A DNA stretch of 64,000 bases, from assembly GCF_046719735.1 (NCBI RefSeq), contig NZ_JAUTWQ010000001.1, positions 682,001-746,000 on the forward strand, read 5' to 3'. Made by a program: the position numbers and the translations under genes. Position 1 is the first letter of the stretch. Each line of letters opens with the position of its first letter. This stretch comes from Halobacillus_B rhizosphaerae. GTDB taxonomy: Bacteria > Bacillota > Bacilli > Bacillales > Halobacillaceae. Positions 17,350-26,416 of this stretch are shown here, piece by piece. Below the pieces are notes generated by a model. The model searched no databases. It was not told the origin of the DNA and saw only the letters and a list, made by a program, of their open reading frames with translations.

Positions 17350-18376
17350 GCAGAAAGCCGTATTAATAACTGGAGGGGCCGGCTTCATTGGTTCTAATTA
17401 TATTCATTATTATTTGGAGAACCATCGAAAAAAGCATCTTGTTAATTTGGACAAACTGACGTATGCCGGAGACTTGGACAGATTAGCTTCGACCAGCGAT
17501 TTGGATACGTATCACTTTGTACACGGAGATATTACGGACAAAGAGGGTGTGGAGAGAGTGTTTACCCAATTCGATATAGAAGGGGTTATTCATTTTGCAG
17601 CGGAATCTCATGTAGACAATTCTATCGCTGATGCCACTCCATTTATAAGAACCAATGTACTTGGAACTGGAAATCTGCTTGAAACCGCAAGAAAGGACTG
17701 GCAGGAGAAAGGGGTACTCAAGGAGAGGCGTTTCCATCATATTTCCACTGATGAGGTGTATGGTTCGTTAGGGAAGACGGGTAAGTTCTCTGAAGACACG
17801 CCTTATGACCCAAGAAATCCCTACAGCGCAACGAAAGCCGGGGCTAATATGCTGGTGAAGAGTTATTATTCTACCTATGGCATGAATGTAGTCCTATCCA
17901 GCAGTTCAAATAATTACGGTCCTAGACAGCATAAAGAAAAGCTGATACCTACGATTATCCGCAAAGCCTTAGCCTGTGAACCTATCCCCATCTACGGCGA
18001 TGGGCAGAATGTTAGAGACTGGCTGTTTGTTAACGATCATTGCCGCGCGATAGATACCATTTTCCATTTTGGCAGGGAGGGAGAAAGCTATAATGTGGGG
18101 GGAGGAAATGAACTTACGAATCTCTCTCTTGCCCAAATGATCTGTGGACTTCTCGATGAAAAAGCCAGCCGCCTTCTTGTTGACGAAGATGCTAGCGAAT
18201 TTAGTGAGTTACTTACGTTTATTGAAGACCGACCGGGTCATGACTTACGGTATGCAGTGGATGATTCAAAGATAAGAAGAGAACTAGGCTGGCAGCCAGA
18301 ACAATCCTTTGCGGAAGGCATGGAAGCAACGATTGATTGGTTTCTTAGCAAACAGGATGAGGTATTAATGAAATGA
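17342..18376 (+). CDS. rfbB: dTDP-glucose 4,6-dehydratase
   Basis: A 344-residue short-chain dehydrogenase/reductase-fold enzyme that converts dTDP-glucose to dTDP-4-keto-6-deoxyglucose. The NAD motif GGAGFIGSNYIHYYL is at the N-terminus; HISTDEVYGSLG and the YSATKAGAN segment with catalytic Tyr/Lys, plus SSSNNYGPRQHKEKLIPT, are diagnostic for RmlB. It overlaps rfbA by eight bases and the next gene by four (ATGA), so translation is probably coupled. The product can feed the WecE-like transaminase four genes on. Confidence 0.93.
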   Translation: MSKQKAVLITGGAGFIGSNYIHYYLENHRKKHLVNLDKLTYAGDLDRLASTSDLDTYHFVHGDITDKEGVERVFTQFDIEGVIHFAAESHVDNSIADATPFIRTNVLGTGNLLETARKDWQEKGVLKERRFHHISTDEVYGSLGKTGKFSEDTPYDPRNPYSATKAGANMLVKSYYSTYGMNVVLSSSSNNYGPRQHKEKLIPTIIRKALACEPIPIYGDGQNVRDWLFVNDHCRAIDTIFHFGREGESYNVGGGNELTNLSLAQMICGLLDEKASRLLVDEDASEFSELLTFIEDRPGHDLRYAVDDSKIRRELGWQPEQSFAEGMEATIDWFLSKQDEVLMK

Positions 18377-19320
18377 TTTCCGTCGTTATTCCGGTTTATG
18401 GCTGTGAAACTTGTTTAAGAGAACTTTGTCAAAGAATTGATCAAACGATGGAGAAGATCCCGAGCCTGTACGAAATACTGCTCATTAATGATCATAGTCC
18501 CGATCATGCCTGGGAAACGATAGAGGAGCTTGCTGCGAGTAATCCAAATGTGAAAGGCTTTGATTTATCGAGAAACTTCGGTCAGCATCACGCGATTACC
18601 GCGGGACTCGATTTAACCAGGGGAGACTGGGTGGTCGTTATGGACTGTGATTTGCAGGATCAGCCGGAGGAGATTAAACGTCTTTACGAAAAAGCCCAAG
18701 AAGGATACGAAGTGGTTTTCGGGGCAAGACAGCTGCGAAAAGACGGTTATTTTAAGCGGATGTCTTCTAAACTATTTTACAAGATTTATGATTATTTAAC
18801 CGAACGAACCTCCGATTATACCATTGCTAATTTCAGTATCTGTTCCCGGAATGTGGTAGAAAACTTTCGGAAAATGAACGAGCAGAATCGATTCTTTCCA
18901 TTGTTCGTTAAATGGATGGGATTTAAAACCGCCCGTTTACCGGTGGAGCATGAAAGAAGGGCGGAAGGGAAGTCTGCCTACAGTTTGAAGAAAATGATTA
19001 CACTAGCAACTGACGTCATTATTTCTCAATCCAATAAACCTTTAAGATTGTCGATTCAGTTCGGTTTTTTACTATCTTTGGGGTCGTTTATCTACGGCAT
19101 TTACTTATTTTTTCGTTACTTCTTTTTAGCGGAGCCCGTACAAGGATGGACAAGTGTAATGGTTTCTCTTTATTTTATTGCGGGTATACTCTTTTTTAAT
19201 TTCGGAATTATCGGACTTTATTTAGGCAAAGTGTTTGATGAGACTAAGAGAAGGCCATTATACATTATCCGGGAAACAACGAATAATTATAAGGAGGACA
19301 GAAAGAATGAATTATCTTAA
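18373..19320 (+). CDS. GT2 polyprenyl-phosphate glycosyltransferase (YkoT/GtrB-like)
   Basis: A 315-residue family 2 glycosyltransferase: a GT-A domain with ISVVIPVYG, LLINDHSPD and VVMDCDLQDQPEEI (the DxD-like metal site), then two C-terminal membrane helices at about residues 230-250 and 262-285. This is the layout of GtrB/DPM-type enzymes that load a sugar on undecaprenyl phosphate at the inner membrane face. Its place beside a YkoS-like protein suggests the YkoT role. It overlaps rfbB by four bases. The sugar donor is inferred from neighbours to be a dTDP-linked amino sugar. Confidence 0.85.
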   Translation: MISVVIPVYGCETCLRELCQRIDQTMEKIPSLYEILLINDHSPDHAWETIEELAASNPNVKGFDLSRNFGQHHAITAGLDLTRGDWVVVMDCDLQDQPEEIKRLYEKAQEGYEVVFGARQLRKDGYFKRMSSKLFYKIYDYLTERTSDYTIANFSICSRNVVENFRKMNEQNRFFPLFVKWMGFKTARLPVEHERRAEGKSAYSLKKMITLATDVIISQSNKPLRLSIQFGFLLSLGSFIYGIYLFFRYFFLAEPVQGWTSVMVSLYFIAGILFFNFGIIGLYLGKVFDETKRRPLYIIRETTNNYKEDRKNELS

Positions 19321-19990
19321 AGAGACTCCTTGGGACAAGCGCACGTTCGGGATTGATACATTTGAGCTGTTAGAGGAGGAAGAAACTGCTTTAGAGCAGA
19401 CCACTGATCAGTGCGGTCACTTCACCCTTAAAACGAATCCGCTTTCGGATAAAAGGCCATTAATAAAACACGGTTTCTACTACACGGATACTTTATTGCA
19501 GCCGGTTTGCGATAAACATGATCTGCAAGAATCCGATCTAAAAGGCACATTTATTTCTAAGCAAGGAGAATTGGAAACTGTACTCCGGATTGCCCGTGAA
19601 TCATTTGTTCATGGACGATTTCACAAGGATATTAACATTCCTAATAAACTGGCAGATTTGAGGTATGTAAGATGGGTGGAGGATTTATATGAGCAGAACC
19701 GGATATTTTTCCTCTATTATCAGGACGAAACGATGGGGTTTATCGGCTGTAAAGATGAACAAATCTTATTAATGGGAGTTGATAAAAAGTTTCGGAGCAA
19801 AGGATTATCGCGGCCTGTGTTAATCCAGGTTTGCAAGCAGCTGGTGGAGGACGGGCACGATCGTTTAACCACTTCGATTTCTGCGGTGAATCTTCCTTCT
19901 CTCAATCTATTTCTGTCCATTGGGTTTAAGTTACGAGGAGTAGAAGAAGTCTATCATAAATTAAATGGCAGCCTCACTGCCGTAGAATGA
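19307..19990 (+). CDS. GNAT acetyltransferase, WecD-like (dTDP-Fuc4N N-acetyltransferase candidate)
   Basis: A 227-residue protein with a variable N-terminal domain beginning LKETPWDKRTFGIDTF and a C-terminal GNAT fold containing RESFVHGRFHKD, DLRYVRWVEDLYEQ and MGVDKKFRSKGLSRPVL, the acetyl-CoA loop. The order resembles E. coli WecD (RffC), which acetylates dTDP-4-amino-4,6-dideoxygalactose. AAGGAGG lies eight bases before the ATG at 19307, inside the end of the glycosyltransferase gene. The pairing with a WecE-like transaminase makes the Fuc4N role plausible, although the substrate isomer is not proven. Confidence 0.75.
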   Translation: MNYLKETPWDKRTFGIDTFELLEEEETALEQTTDQCGHFTLKTNPLSDKRPLIKHGFYYTDTLLQPVCDKHDLQESDLKGTFISKQGELETVLRIARESFVHGRFHKDINIPNKLADLRYVRWVEDLYEQNRIFFLYYQDETMGFIGCKDEQILLMGVDKKFRSKGLSRPVLIQVCKQLVEDGHDRLTTSISAVNLPSLNLFLSIGFKLRGVEEVYHKLNGSLTAVE

Positions 19991-20061
19991 AAATCCGAAT
20001 GAAACGCTTGGGTCACTCCCTATAGGTTTCGTCATAATTGAATTCTCAGGAGGCGGTAACG

Positions 20062-21195
20062 ATGATTCCCTTCAACAAACCATGCTATCTTGGTAAAGAA
20101 AGTACTTATATCCAGGAATCGATTGTTCAAAATGAAAAAATTTCGGGTAATGGCCCTTTTGGAATCAAGTGTAAAAACTGGCTGGAGAAGCAGTTAGGCA
20201 GCAAAAAAGCATTGTTGACCCCGTCCTGTACGGCCGCCCTGGAAATGACGGCGCTGCTTTCGGATATATCCGAAGGTGATGAAGTGATCATGCCTTCCTA
20301 TACGTTTGTCTCTACGGCAAACGCCTTTGCCCTGCGAGGAGCTTCCTTACGCTTTGTTGATATTGAGCCCGGAACCATGAATATTGATTCGGAAAAAATC
20401 GAAACCGCTATAACCAATCGAACCAAAGCCATCGTTATCGTCCATTATGCAGGAGTCGCTTGTAACATGGAGAAGATTATGGAACTTGCGGACCGCTATG
20501 CTTTGTTAGTAATTGAAGATGCAGCACAAGCTTTAATGAGTACATATCAAGGAAAGCCACTGGGAACTTTTGGTCACTTTGGAACGATCAGCTTTCATGA
20601 AACGAAGAACTATACGTGCGGGGAAGGTGGAGCCTTACTGATCAATGATGAAAACTATGCGGAGCGTGCGGAAGTGATTCAAGAAAAGGGAACCGATCGT
20701 TCTAAGTTTAATCGGGGACAGGTTGATAAATATACGTGGCAGGACCTGGGCTCCTCTTATTTACTTAGTGAATTAAATGCGGCCTATTTGTACGCTCAGT
20801 TGGAATCAGCAGAGGAAATATTAGCTGACCGCCTGTCTACATGGCAGAGGTATAAACAAATGCTTGCACCTTTGGAGGCAGACAAACAAATTGAGACTCA
20901 GCAAATTCCTGATTACGCAACGCACAACGCGCACATGTGTTATATCAAGGCGCGCAGCCCGGAGGAACGGATGCTGCTTATGACGTATTTAAAGGAACAG
21001 GGGATTCTTGCAGTTCCTCATTATGAACCCTTGCATTCCTCTAAAGCGGGAAGAAGCTTCGGACGCTTTTCCGGGGAAGACACGTATACAACCCGAGAAG
21101 GGGAACGGTTGTTAAGATTGCCTTTATACTATGGAATGAACACAGAGGATGTCGATTATGTGGCCGCATCTATTCAGAATTATTATCAATCGTAA
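20062..21195 (+). CDS. wecE: dTDP-4-amino-4,6-dideoxygalactose transaminase (WecE/RffA family)
   Basis: A 377-residue PLP-dependent sugar aminotransferase of the DegT/DnrJ/EryC1 family. It tracks E. coli WecE closely: MIPFNKPCYLGKE start, LLTPSCTAALEMTALL, DEVIMPSYTFVSTANAFALRG, VIEDAAQALMSTYQGK, SFHETKNYTCGEGGA (PLP lysine) and RGQVDKYTWQDLGSSYL. It would aminate dTDP-4-keto-6-deoxyglucose made by RfbB. The ATG at 20062 follows AGGAGGCGG. It overlaps the next gene by 46 bases. The family match is very strong for an enzyme best known from enterobacterial common antigen synthesis. Confidence 0.9.
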   Translation: MIPFNKPCYLGKESTYIQESIVQNEKISGNGPFGIKCKNWLEKQLGSKKALLTPSCTAALEMTALLSDISEGDEVIMPSYTFVSTANAFALRGASLRFVDIEPGTMNIDSEKIETAITNRTKAIVIVHYAGVACNMEKIMELADRYALLVIEDAAQALMSTYQGKPLGTFGHFGTISFHETKNYTCGEGGALLINDENYAERAEVIQEKGTDRSKFNRGQVDKYTWQDLGSSYLLSELNAAYLYAQLESAEEILADRLSTWQRYKQMLAPLEADKQIETQQIPDYATHNAHMCYIKARSPEERMLLMTYLKEQGILAVPHYEPLHSSKAGRSFGRFSGEDTYTTREGERLLRLPLYYGMNTEDVDYVAASIQNYYQS

Positions 21196-22864
21196 ATGGA
21201 TAATTATAGCTTGTCTCGGTATTATCGGTTATCTCATGCCTTATTTTGTTTTAGGGGAAGATACTCATATCAGGGTTCATGATAATTTAGATTCTAATAT
21301 TGTCTGGTACCATTTACTGGCCCAGAGTGGTCAAATATTTGCAGCTCCCGGCACGACCTTGCCTAATGTGATTAACGGATTGCCGCGGAGTGCTTTATCT
21401 TCTAGTCTCGATGTAATGACTTGGCTATATGTGAGTTTTCAGCCGTTTACAGCCTACGTCATTAACCAGTCGATTATGCGTTTTGCAGCTTTTTTTGGCA
21501 TGTATGGATTGCTGCGTTTCTTGTTTCGCTCCAAAGAGTATCGTGGTTTCAACGAGTGGATTGCTGCAGGCGTCGGGGTAGGCTTTGCATTGCTTCCTTT
21601 CTGGCCTTCAGGTGCGCTTTCTATTGCAGGTCTTCCCGCAGCTTTACTTGCTTTTTTGAACATACGCAGAGATGGAAAGCATGCAAAGAAAATCTATTGG
21701 GTGATCCTCTTTCTGCTGCCTTTTGATTCTAGTCTGATCTTAACCTTTGGCTTTTTTATAGGATTGATCGGCCTTCTCTGGCTGTATGATTGGTGGAAGC
21801 AGAAGCATGCCAACCTGGCGTTGTTCTCTGCCATACTTATGATGAGTTGTATTTATCTCCTTAAAGATTATTTGCTTATTGCTTCGATGTTTTTTGGCGA
21901 AGGCTTTACTTCCCATAGGGCCGAGTTTAACCTTGGGCACAACACGTTTAGCGAAACGATTCGTCTATTTAATAAGAACTTTATATTTGGCCACACCCAC
22001 GACTTAAGTATTCATCAAAAGGTGATTCTTCCCACCATTATCGTGGCATTACTTGTGGCATTTTATAAAAAAGTTTCGTTTAAAGGAATTGCCGTTCCGC
22101 TTACGATGAATGTTCTGCTTTCGTTCTGGTATGCCCTTTGGTATTGGGAGGGATGGCGAGGGTTAAAGAACCATTTTTCCCTGCTTAACACGTTTAATTT
22201 CAGCCGGATTCACTTTCTTCATCCTTTTTTATGGTATATAGCTTTCGCCTTTGCCTTAGTGATGATCGGAAAGCATGTAAAGCTTGGAAAATGGCTGATC
22301 CTTATCTTGATGATCCTGCAGCTGAATATGCTGTTTAAGCTGGATGAGGAATTTAAATACCGTGAAATTGGAACACCTACGTTTAAAGAGTTTTATTCCA
22401 CCGAACTTTTCCAGGAAATTAAAGATTATATTCATGAACCTCCTGAGGATTATCGAGTGGTAAGTGTCGCTTTGCATCCAGTTATTGCTCAGTACAATGG
22501 CATGTACACATTAGATACCTACAATGTCACCTATCCGCTTACCTACAAACATAAGTTTAGGAAAATCATTGCTCCTGAGCTCGCAAAGGATCCGGAACTA
22601 AGGAATTATTTTGATACGTGGGGAGGAAGGCTTTATATGTTCTCCAGTGAACTGGGTGAGCACTATATGTTCACGAAAAACAGTCAAAAAACGTTAGAGC
22701 ATCTTACGATAAATACTGATCAATTACAGCGGTTGGGTGGAGAGTATATTTTATCAGGGCTTCCTATTAAAGATTACCGTTCCCTCAACCTTGCTTATGA
22801 AAAATCATTTGAAAATAACCAGTCCCCTTGGAAAATTTATTTATATAAAATAAAAGCAGACTAG
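21149..22864 (+). CDS. DUF6044 polytopic membrane protein, YkoS-like (putative GT-C glycosyltransferase)
   Basis: A 571-residue protein with about eleven hydrophobic segments up to residue 400 and a C-terminal extracytoplasmic domain. It resembles B. subtilis YkoS, which pairs with the glycosyltransferase YkoT. The loop after helix 1 (GEDTHIRVHDNLDSNIVWY) carries acidic residues where GT-C enzymes hold catalytic Asp/Glu. Inferred role: transfer of a polyprenyl-linked sugar to a surface polymer outside the cell. The start is uncertain: ATG at 21149 or 21158, both inside the wecE end, with AGAGG upstream. It is the last gene of the operon, and a terminator follows. Confidence 0.75.
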   Translation: MSIMWPHLFRIIINRKWIIIACLGIIGYLMPYFVLGEDTHIRVHDNLDSNIVWYHLLAQSGQIFAAPGTTLPNVINGLPRSALSSSLDVMTWLYVSFQPFTAYVINQSIMRFAAFFGMYGLLRFLFRSKEYRGFNEWIAAGVGVGFALLPFWPSGALSIAGLPAALLAFLNIRRDGKHAKKIYWVILFLLPFDSSLILTFGFFIGLIGLLWLYDWWKQKHANLALFSAILMMSCIYLLKDYLLIASMFFGEGFTSHRAEFNLGHNTFSETIRLFNKNFIFGHTHDLSIHQKVILPTIIVALLVAFYKKVSFKGIAVPLTMNVLLSFWYALWYWEGWRGLKNHFSLLNTFNFSRIHFLHPFLWYIAFAFALVMIGKHVKLGKWLILILMILQLNMLFKLDEEFKYREIGTPTFKEFYSTELFQEIKDYIHEPPEDYRVVSVALHPVIAQYNGMYTLDTYNVTYPLTYKHKFRKIIAPELAKDPELRNYFDTWGGRLYMFSSELGEHYMFTKNSQKTLEHLTINTDQLQRLGGEYILSGLPIKDYRSLNLAYEKSFENNQSPWKIYLYKIKAD

Positions 22865-22883
22865 GAATTTATCCCAATAAAAA

Positions 22884-22923
22884 AAAGCGTTCCTCTCCTG
22901 GGCTGGGAGCTGGAACGCTTTTT
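22884..22923. terminator. Bidirectional terminator between the glycan operon and the DedA gene
   Basis: Arms AAAGCGTTCC / GGAACGCTTT with an 18-base loop that can extend the pairing. T-tract on both strands. It serves the converging genes on either side. Confidence 0.85.
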
Positions 22924-22966
22924 CAATACATGCTATTGAAGAACCTATAGGAGAACGTTGCTGCGT

Positions 22967-23569
22967 CTATACCGTACGACGGTTCTTTTTCCTGATCAAA
23001 TTAAAAGCAATGTAGACGATAATAATAGCTGCTGCCATTAGTCCAATCGGTCTTGTATATAAGGCAGCGACGGAACTGATATTTTCCCAATTGGCTCCGA
23101 GTCTCAGTCCTAAATATAGAAAGAGGGCCGACCACGGGAGGATAGCAATGGTTGTGTAAATGGTAAATTTCGCGAATGACATTTTCGCTATACCTGCTGG
23201 AATAGAAATCGCATGACGAACAACAGGAATAAACCGTGCCGTAAATATAACTCCTGTCCCGTATTTCGTAAACCAGTTTTCTGCCACGTCAATATGATGC
23301 TTCTTTATGAGTAAATATTTACCGTATTTTTCTAAAAACGGTCGGCCGCCATAAGCACCAATCCAATAAAGAAATAATTGAGCAATTGTGCCGCCGACTG
23401 TACCGGCAATGAGGGCTCCTGTAAAAGTAATCGTTCCTTGTGACACCATATATCCTCCATAAGCGAGAACAATCTCACTAGGAATAATTTCAATCATCAA
23501 TCCTAAAGCAATCCCTGTATAACCAAGACCTGTTAACCACAGTAATAAATCCACTGCCATATTGTGCAT
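22967..23569 (-). CDS. DedA family (VTT domain) membrane protein
   Basis: A 200-residue membrane protein with the DedA signature: MIEIIPSEIVLAYGGYM with its acidic residue, GTVGGTIAQLFLYWIGAYGGR, and FTARFIPVVRHAISIPAG, holding the two essential arginines. Recent work assigns some DedA proteins to recycling of undecaprenyl phosphate or phospholipid flipping. The adjacent polyprenyl-dependent glycan operon makes a carrier-lipid role attractive but unproven. GGAGAG lies eight bases before the ATG. It is transcribed toward the operon. Confidence 0.88.
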   Translation of the reverse strand: MHNMAVDLLLWLTGLGYTGIALGLMIEIIPSEIVLAYGGYMVSQGTITFTGALIAGTVGGTIAQLFLYWIGAYGGRPFLEKYGKYLLIKKHHIDVAENWFTKYGTGVIFTARFIPVVRHAISIPAGIAKMSFAKFTIYTTIAILPWSALFLYLGLRLGANWENISSVAALYTRPIGLMAAAIIIVYIAFNLIRKKNRRTV

Positions 23570-23841
23570 TGCTTCTACTCTCCTTTATCGTGCATCTGCT
23601 CTTTATCCTACTTGTACACATGTGCTGTAATGAATAGACGTTATTTTTTTATAAATTGTTCAAATTGCTTTTTTTGAATTTGGAGATGGCTGTTTATTTT
23701 ACCTCATTTAGTTTATCTTATGGTTATAGGATGAGCAATAGGCCAGAGGTGTTTTTCTTTTAATACTCTGAATTTACTAGTAAAAGATTATTAGAATGAC
23801 GGCTGTTCACCTGCATGAGGATTAACAAAGGAGAGAATCTA

Positions 23842-24786
23842 TTGAAGTCACCTACTTACACGGAACTATTAAACACTACCCTCGCTATTTATGCTGATCA
23901 CGGAAGTTTAGAAGCCTATCACTACATAACGAAGCATGCAGCAGAGACAGAAGGGTTACAGGCTCAAATTTACAATTTCAGATATTCTCTTGCCGCTGCT
24001 TCTGGTTTAGCAGATCTAGCTCTAAATATCATGAAAGAGGCTGTTATTGAGCGTCAATACTGGTATAGCTGGGAATATTTACAGGAGGATGAAGATTTGG
24101 ATCCTTTGCGAAAATACCCAGAATTTCTAGATATGCTGCGCATCTGTAAAGAAAGAGAGAAACGAGCAAAGGCTGAAGCTAAGCCAGAATTAAAAGTAAT
24201 AGCAAAGGCATCATCAGAGAGACAGCGAAGGAACTTGGTGATAACTCTCCATGGAGATCAGGAAAACAACGAAATAACAGAAAAGTACTGGAATTCTATC
24301 ACTTCTAACACCTATTCCTTAGCTTTGCCTCAATCGTCCCAGGTTGAATTTTCTGATGGCTACAGCTGGCATAATGCTGAAAAAGGAATGGCGGAACTGC
24401 AGCAACACTATCAACAAGTCATTTCCATTGAAGATTACGAAAGTATAATTGTGGGGGGATTCTCTGCGGGGGCCGGGATCGTTTTAAAGGCTTTACTGAA
24501 TGGTCAAGTCGAAGCAGATGGATTTATATTGGCTTCTCCTTGGCTGTCTGAGATAGAAACTTGGAAAAATAAATTCGCTTTATTAAAGGAGAAAGGGATC
24601 AAAGGTTATATTATCTGTGGTGATCAGGATAGCGATTGCTTAGAGCACGCCGAGAAGCTCATCGATCTGTTAACTGCTGACTCCATACCCCACCAGTTTC
24701 ACAAAATTCCGCATGTAGATCACGATTATCCTAAAGATTTCGGCGTGCACCTGACAGACGCGTTGACTTACCTTACCGAAGCATAG
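23842..24786 (+). CDS. Alpha/beta hydrolase with N-terminal helical region
   Basis: A 314-residue protein. The first 120 residues are helical (repeat-like, with YNFRYSLAAASGLADLALNIM); the C-terminal part is an esterase-like alpha/beta hydrolase with NLVITLHGDQE, the nucleophile elbow GGFSAGAG near residue 212 and a late VDHDY histidine. Substrate unknown; the layout resembles phospholipase/carboxylesterase-type predicted hydrolases. TTG at 23842 is chosen because AAAGGAGAG lies six bases upstream, while the earlier ATG at 23815 has no ribosome binding site. Monocistronic. Confidence 0.7.
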   Translation: MKSPTYTELLNTTLAIYADHGSLEAYHYITKHAAETEGLQAQIYNFRYSLAAASGLADLALNIMKEAVIERQYWYSWEYLQEDEDLDPLRKYPEFLDMLRICKEREKRAKAEAKPELKVIAKASSERQRRNLVITLHGDQENNEITEKYWNSITSNTYSLALPQSSQVEFSDGYSWHNAEKGMAELQQHYQQVISIEDYESIIVGGFSAGAGIVLKALLNGQVEADGFILASPWLSEIETWKNKFALLKEKGIKGYIICGDQDSDCLEHAEKLIDLLTADSIPHQFHKIPHVDHDYPKDFGVHLTDALTYLTEA

Positions 24787-24918
24787 AAATCAACGGAAAA
24801 TGAGGAATATTCTCTATCAGTCACTATTAGGTCGTTTTTTCGCGTATAATAAACCTATTCGGTTATCAAGCCCACAGGGAGAACAACTGAAGAATAAAGA
24901 ATAAATGAGGGTAATCTA

Positions 24919-26364
24919 TTGAGTGAGAAAAATTTTGACCAATTTCAACTAAGTGAAGAAATCTATAAATCGCTGGCTATTTTAAAATATCAGCAGCCAA
25001 CAGAAGTACAGATGGAAGTTATCCCTAAAGCCATGGAAAATCAGGATTTAGTAGTAAAATCACAAACAGGGAGCGGCAAGACAGCATCCTTTGCTATTCC
25101 CATCTGTGAAAAAGCAGAGTGGGAGGTTAAGCAGCCTCAAGCGTTAGTCCTTTCTCCAACTAGAGAACTCGCCGTGCAGGTTCGAGAAGATATTTCAAAT
25201 ATCGGCAGGTTTAAACGCATTAAGGCACTTGCTCTCTATGGAAAAGAGCCGTTTTCTGTTCAGAAGGAAGAATTAAAACAGAAGACTCACGTTGTCGTAG
25301 GAACTCCTGGTAGAGTATTAGACCATATTGACCGAGGAACCTTGGAACTAAGCCGCATTAATCATTTAATTATTGATGAAGCGGATGAAATGCTGGCCAT
25401 GGGCTTTATTGATGCAGTTGAATCAATAATTGAAGCTATGCCTGCAGATAGAGTAACCATGGTATTTTCCGCAACTTTACCGGAAAACGTTAAACAGTTA
25501 TGTGCTAAATTTATGAATCGTCCCGTTCACATCGAAATCGAGAGCGAGGGTTTAACCTCTGAAACGATCGAGCACCAGGGAATAGATGTGAAGGAAGCAG
25601 ACAAATTGTCATTGCTTAAGGATGTAACCGTAGTGGAAAACCCTGACAGCTGTATGGTTTTCTGCAAAACTAAAGAACACGTGAACACGGTCTTTCAAGA
25701 ACTGAATGAATCCGGTTATCCATGTGAGAAGCTCCATGGGGGATTGGAGCAGGAAGATCGCTTTGCAGTAATGGATGGATTTAAGCAAGGAGAATTTCGT
25801 TATTTAGTCGCCACTGATGTAGCTGCAAGAGGGGTAGATATTGATAATGTTACGCTAATCATTAACTACGACGTACCCGCTGAAAAAGAAAGCTATGTCC
25901 ACCGAACGGGTAGGACAGGACGTGCTGGAAACAAAGGAAAAGCTATTACGTTTATGACTCCGTTTGAAGGAAAGACCATTCGAGCGATAGAAAACTATAT
26001 TGGGTTTGAATTACCAAGAGCTGAAGCACCTTCGGCAGAACAAGTGGAAGCTAGCAGGTATGCTTTTGAAGAGAAAAGCAAGACGACTAGAATCGTGAGA
26101 AACAACAAAACGGCACGGATTAATAAAGATATTATGAAATTGCACCTTAGCGGCGGGAAGAAGAAAAAAATCCGCGCGCTGGATATAGTGGGCACGATCA
26201 CGAGTATTTCCGGTGTTGAAGCCGAGGATATCGGTATCATAACGATTAAAGAAAACTTCTCTTATGTGGATATATTAAATGGGAAGGGTTCTCTCGTACT
26301 GCAGGAATTAAATCGTACTCCTGTTAAGGGGAAAAGTATTAAAGTCAGTGAAGCTGTAAAATAG
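24919..26364 (+). CDS. dbpA: DEAD-box RNA helicase DbpA (YxiN)
   Basis: A 481-residue ATP-dependent RNA helicase with motifs AKSQ-like KSQTGSGKT, PTRELAVQ, VVGTPGRVLDH, DEAD, FSATLP, ATDVAARGVD and HRTGRTGRAG, plus the C-terminal RNA-binding domain beginning KKKKIRALDIVGTI that recognises hairpin 92 of 23S rRNA. That tail separates DbpA/YxiN from CshA-type helicases. The role is large-subunit assembly. The TTG at 24919 follows a GAGGGT. The gene ends in a strong terminator shared with amtB. Confidence 0.92.
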   Translation: MSEKNFDQFQLSEEIYKSLAILKYQQPTEVQMEVIPKAMENQDLVVKSQTGSGKTASFAIPICEKAEWEVKQPQALVLSPTRELAVQVREDISNIGRFKRIKALALYGKEPFSVQKEELKQKTHVVVGTPGRVLDHIDRGTLELSRINHLIIDEADEMLAMGFIDAVESIIEAMPADRVTMVFSATLPENVKQLCAKFMNRPVHIEIESEGLTSETIEHQGIDVKEADKLSLLKDVTVVENPDSCMVFCKTKEHVNTVFQELNESGYPCEKLHGGLEQEDRFAVMDGFKQGEFRYLVATDVAARGVDIDNVTLIINYDVPAEKESYVHRTGRTGRAGNKGKAITFMTPFEGKTIRAIENYIGFELPRAEAPSAEQVEASRYAFEEKSKTTRIVRNNKTARINKDIMKLHLSGGKKKKIRALDIVGTITSISGVEAEDIGIITIKENFSYVDILNGKGSLVLQELNRTPVKGKSIKVSEAVK

Positions 26365-26370
26365 ATGATA

Positions 26371-26404
26371 AAAAAGGCAAGCCGTTACTGCGGCTTGCCT
26401 TTTT
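26371..26404. terminator. Bidirectional terminator between dbpA and the ammonium transporter gene
   Basis: Perfect 14-bp arms AAAAAGGCAAGCCG / CGGCTTGCCTTTTT with a six-base loop. Both strands gain a U-tract from the arms. Confidence 0.9.
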
Positions 26405-26416
26405 CAATCGCTTTAT

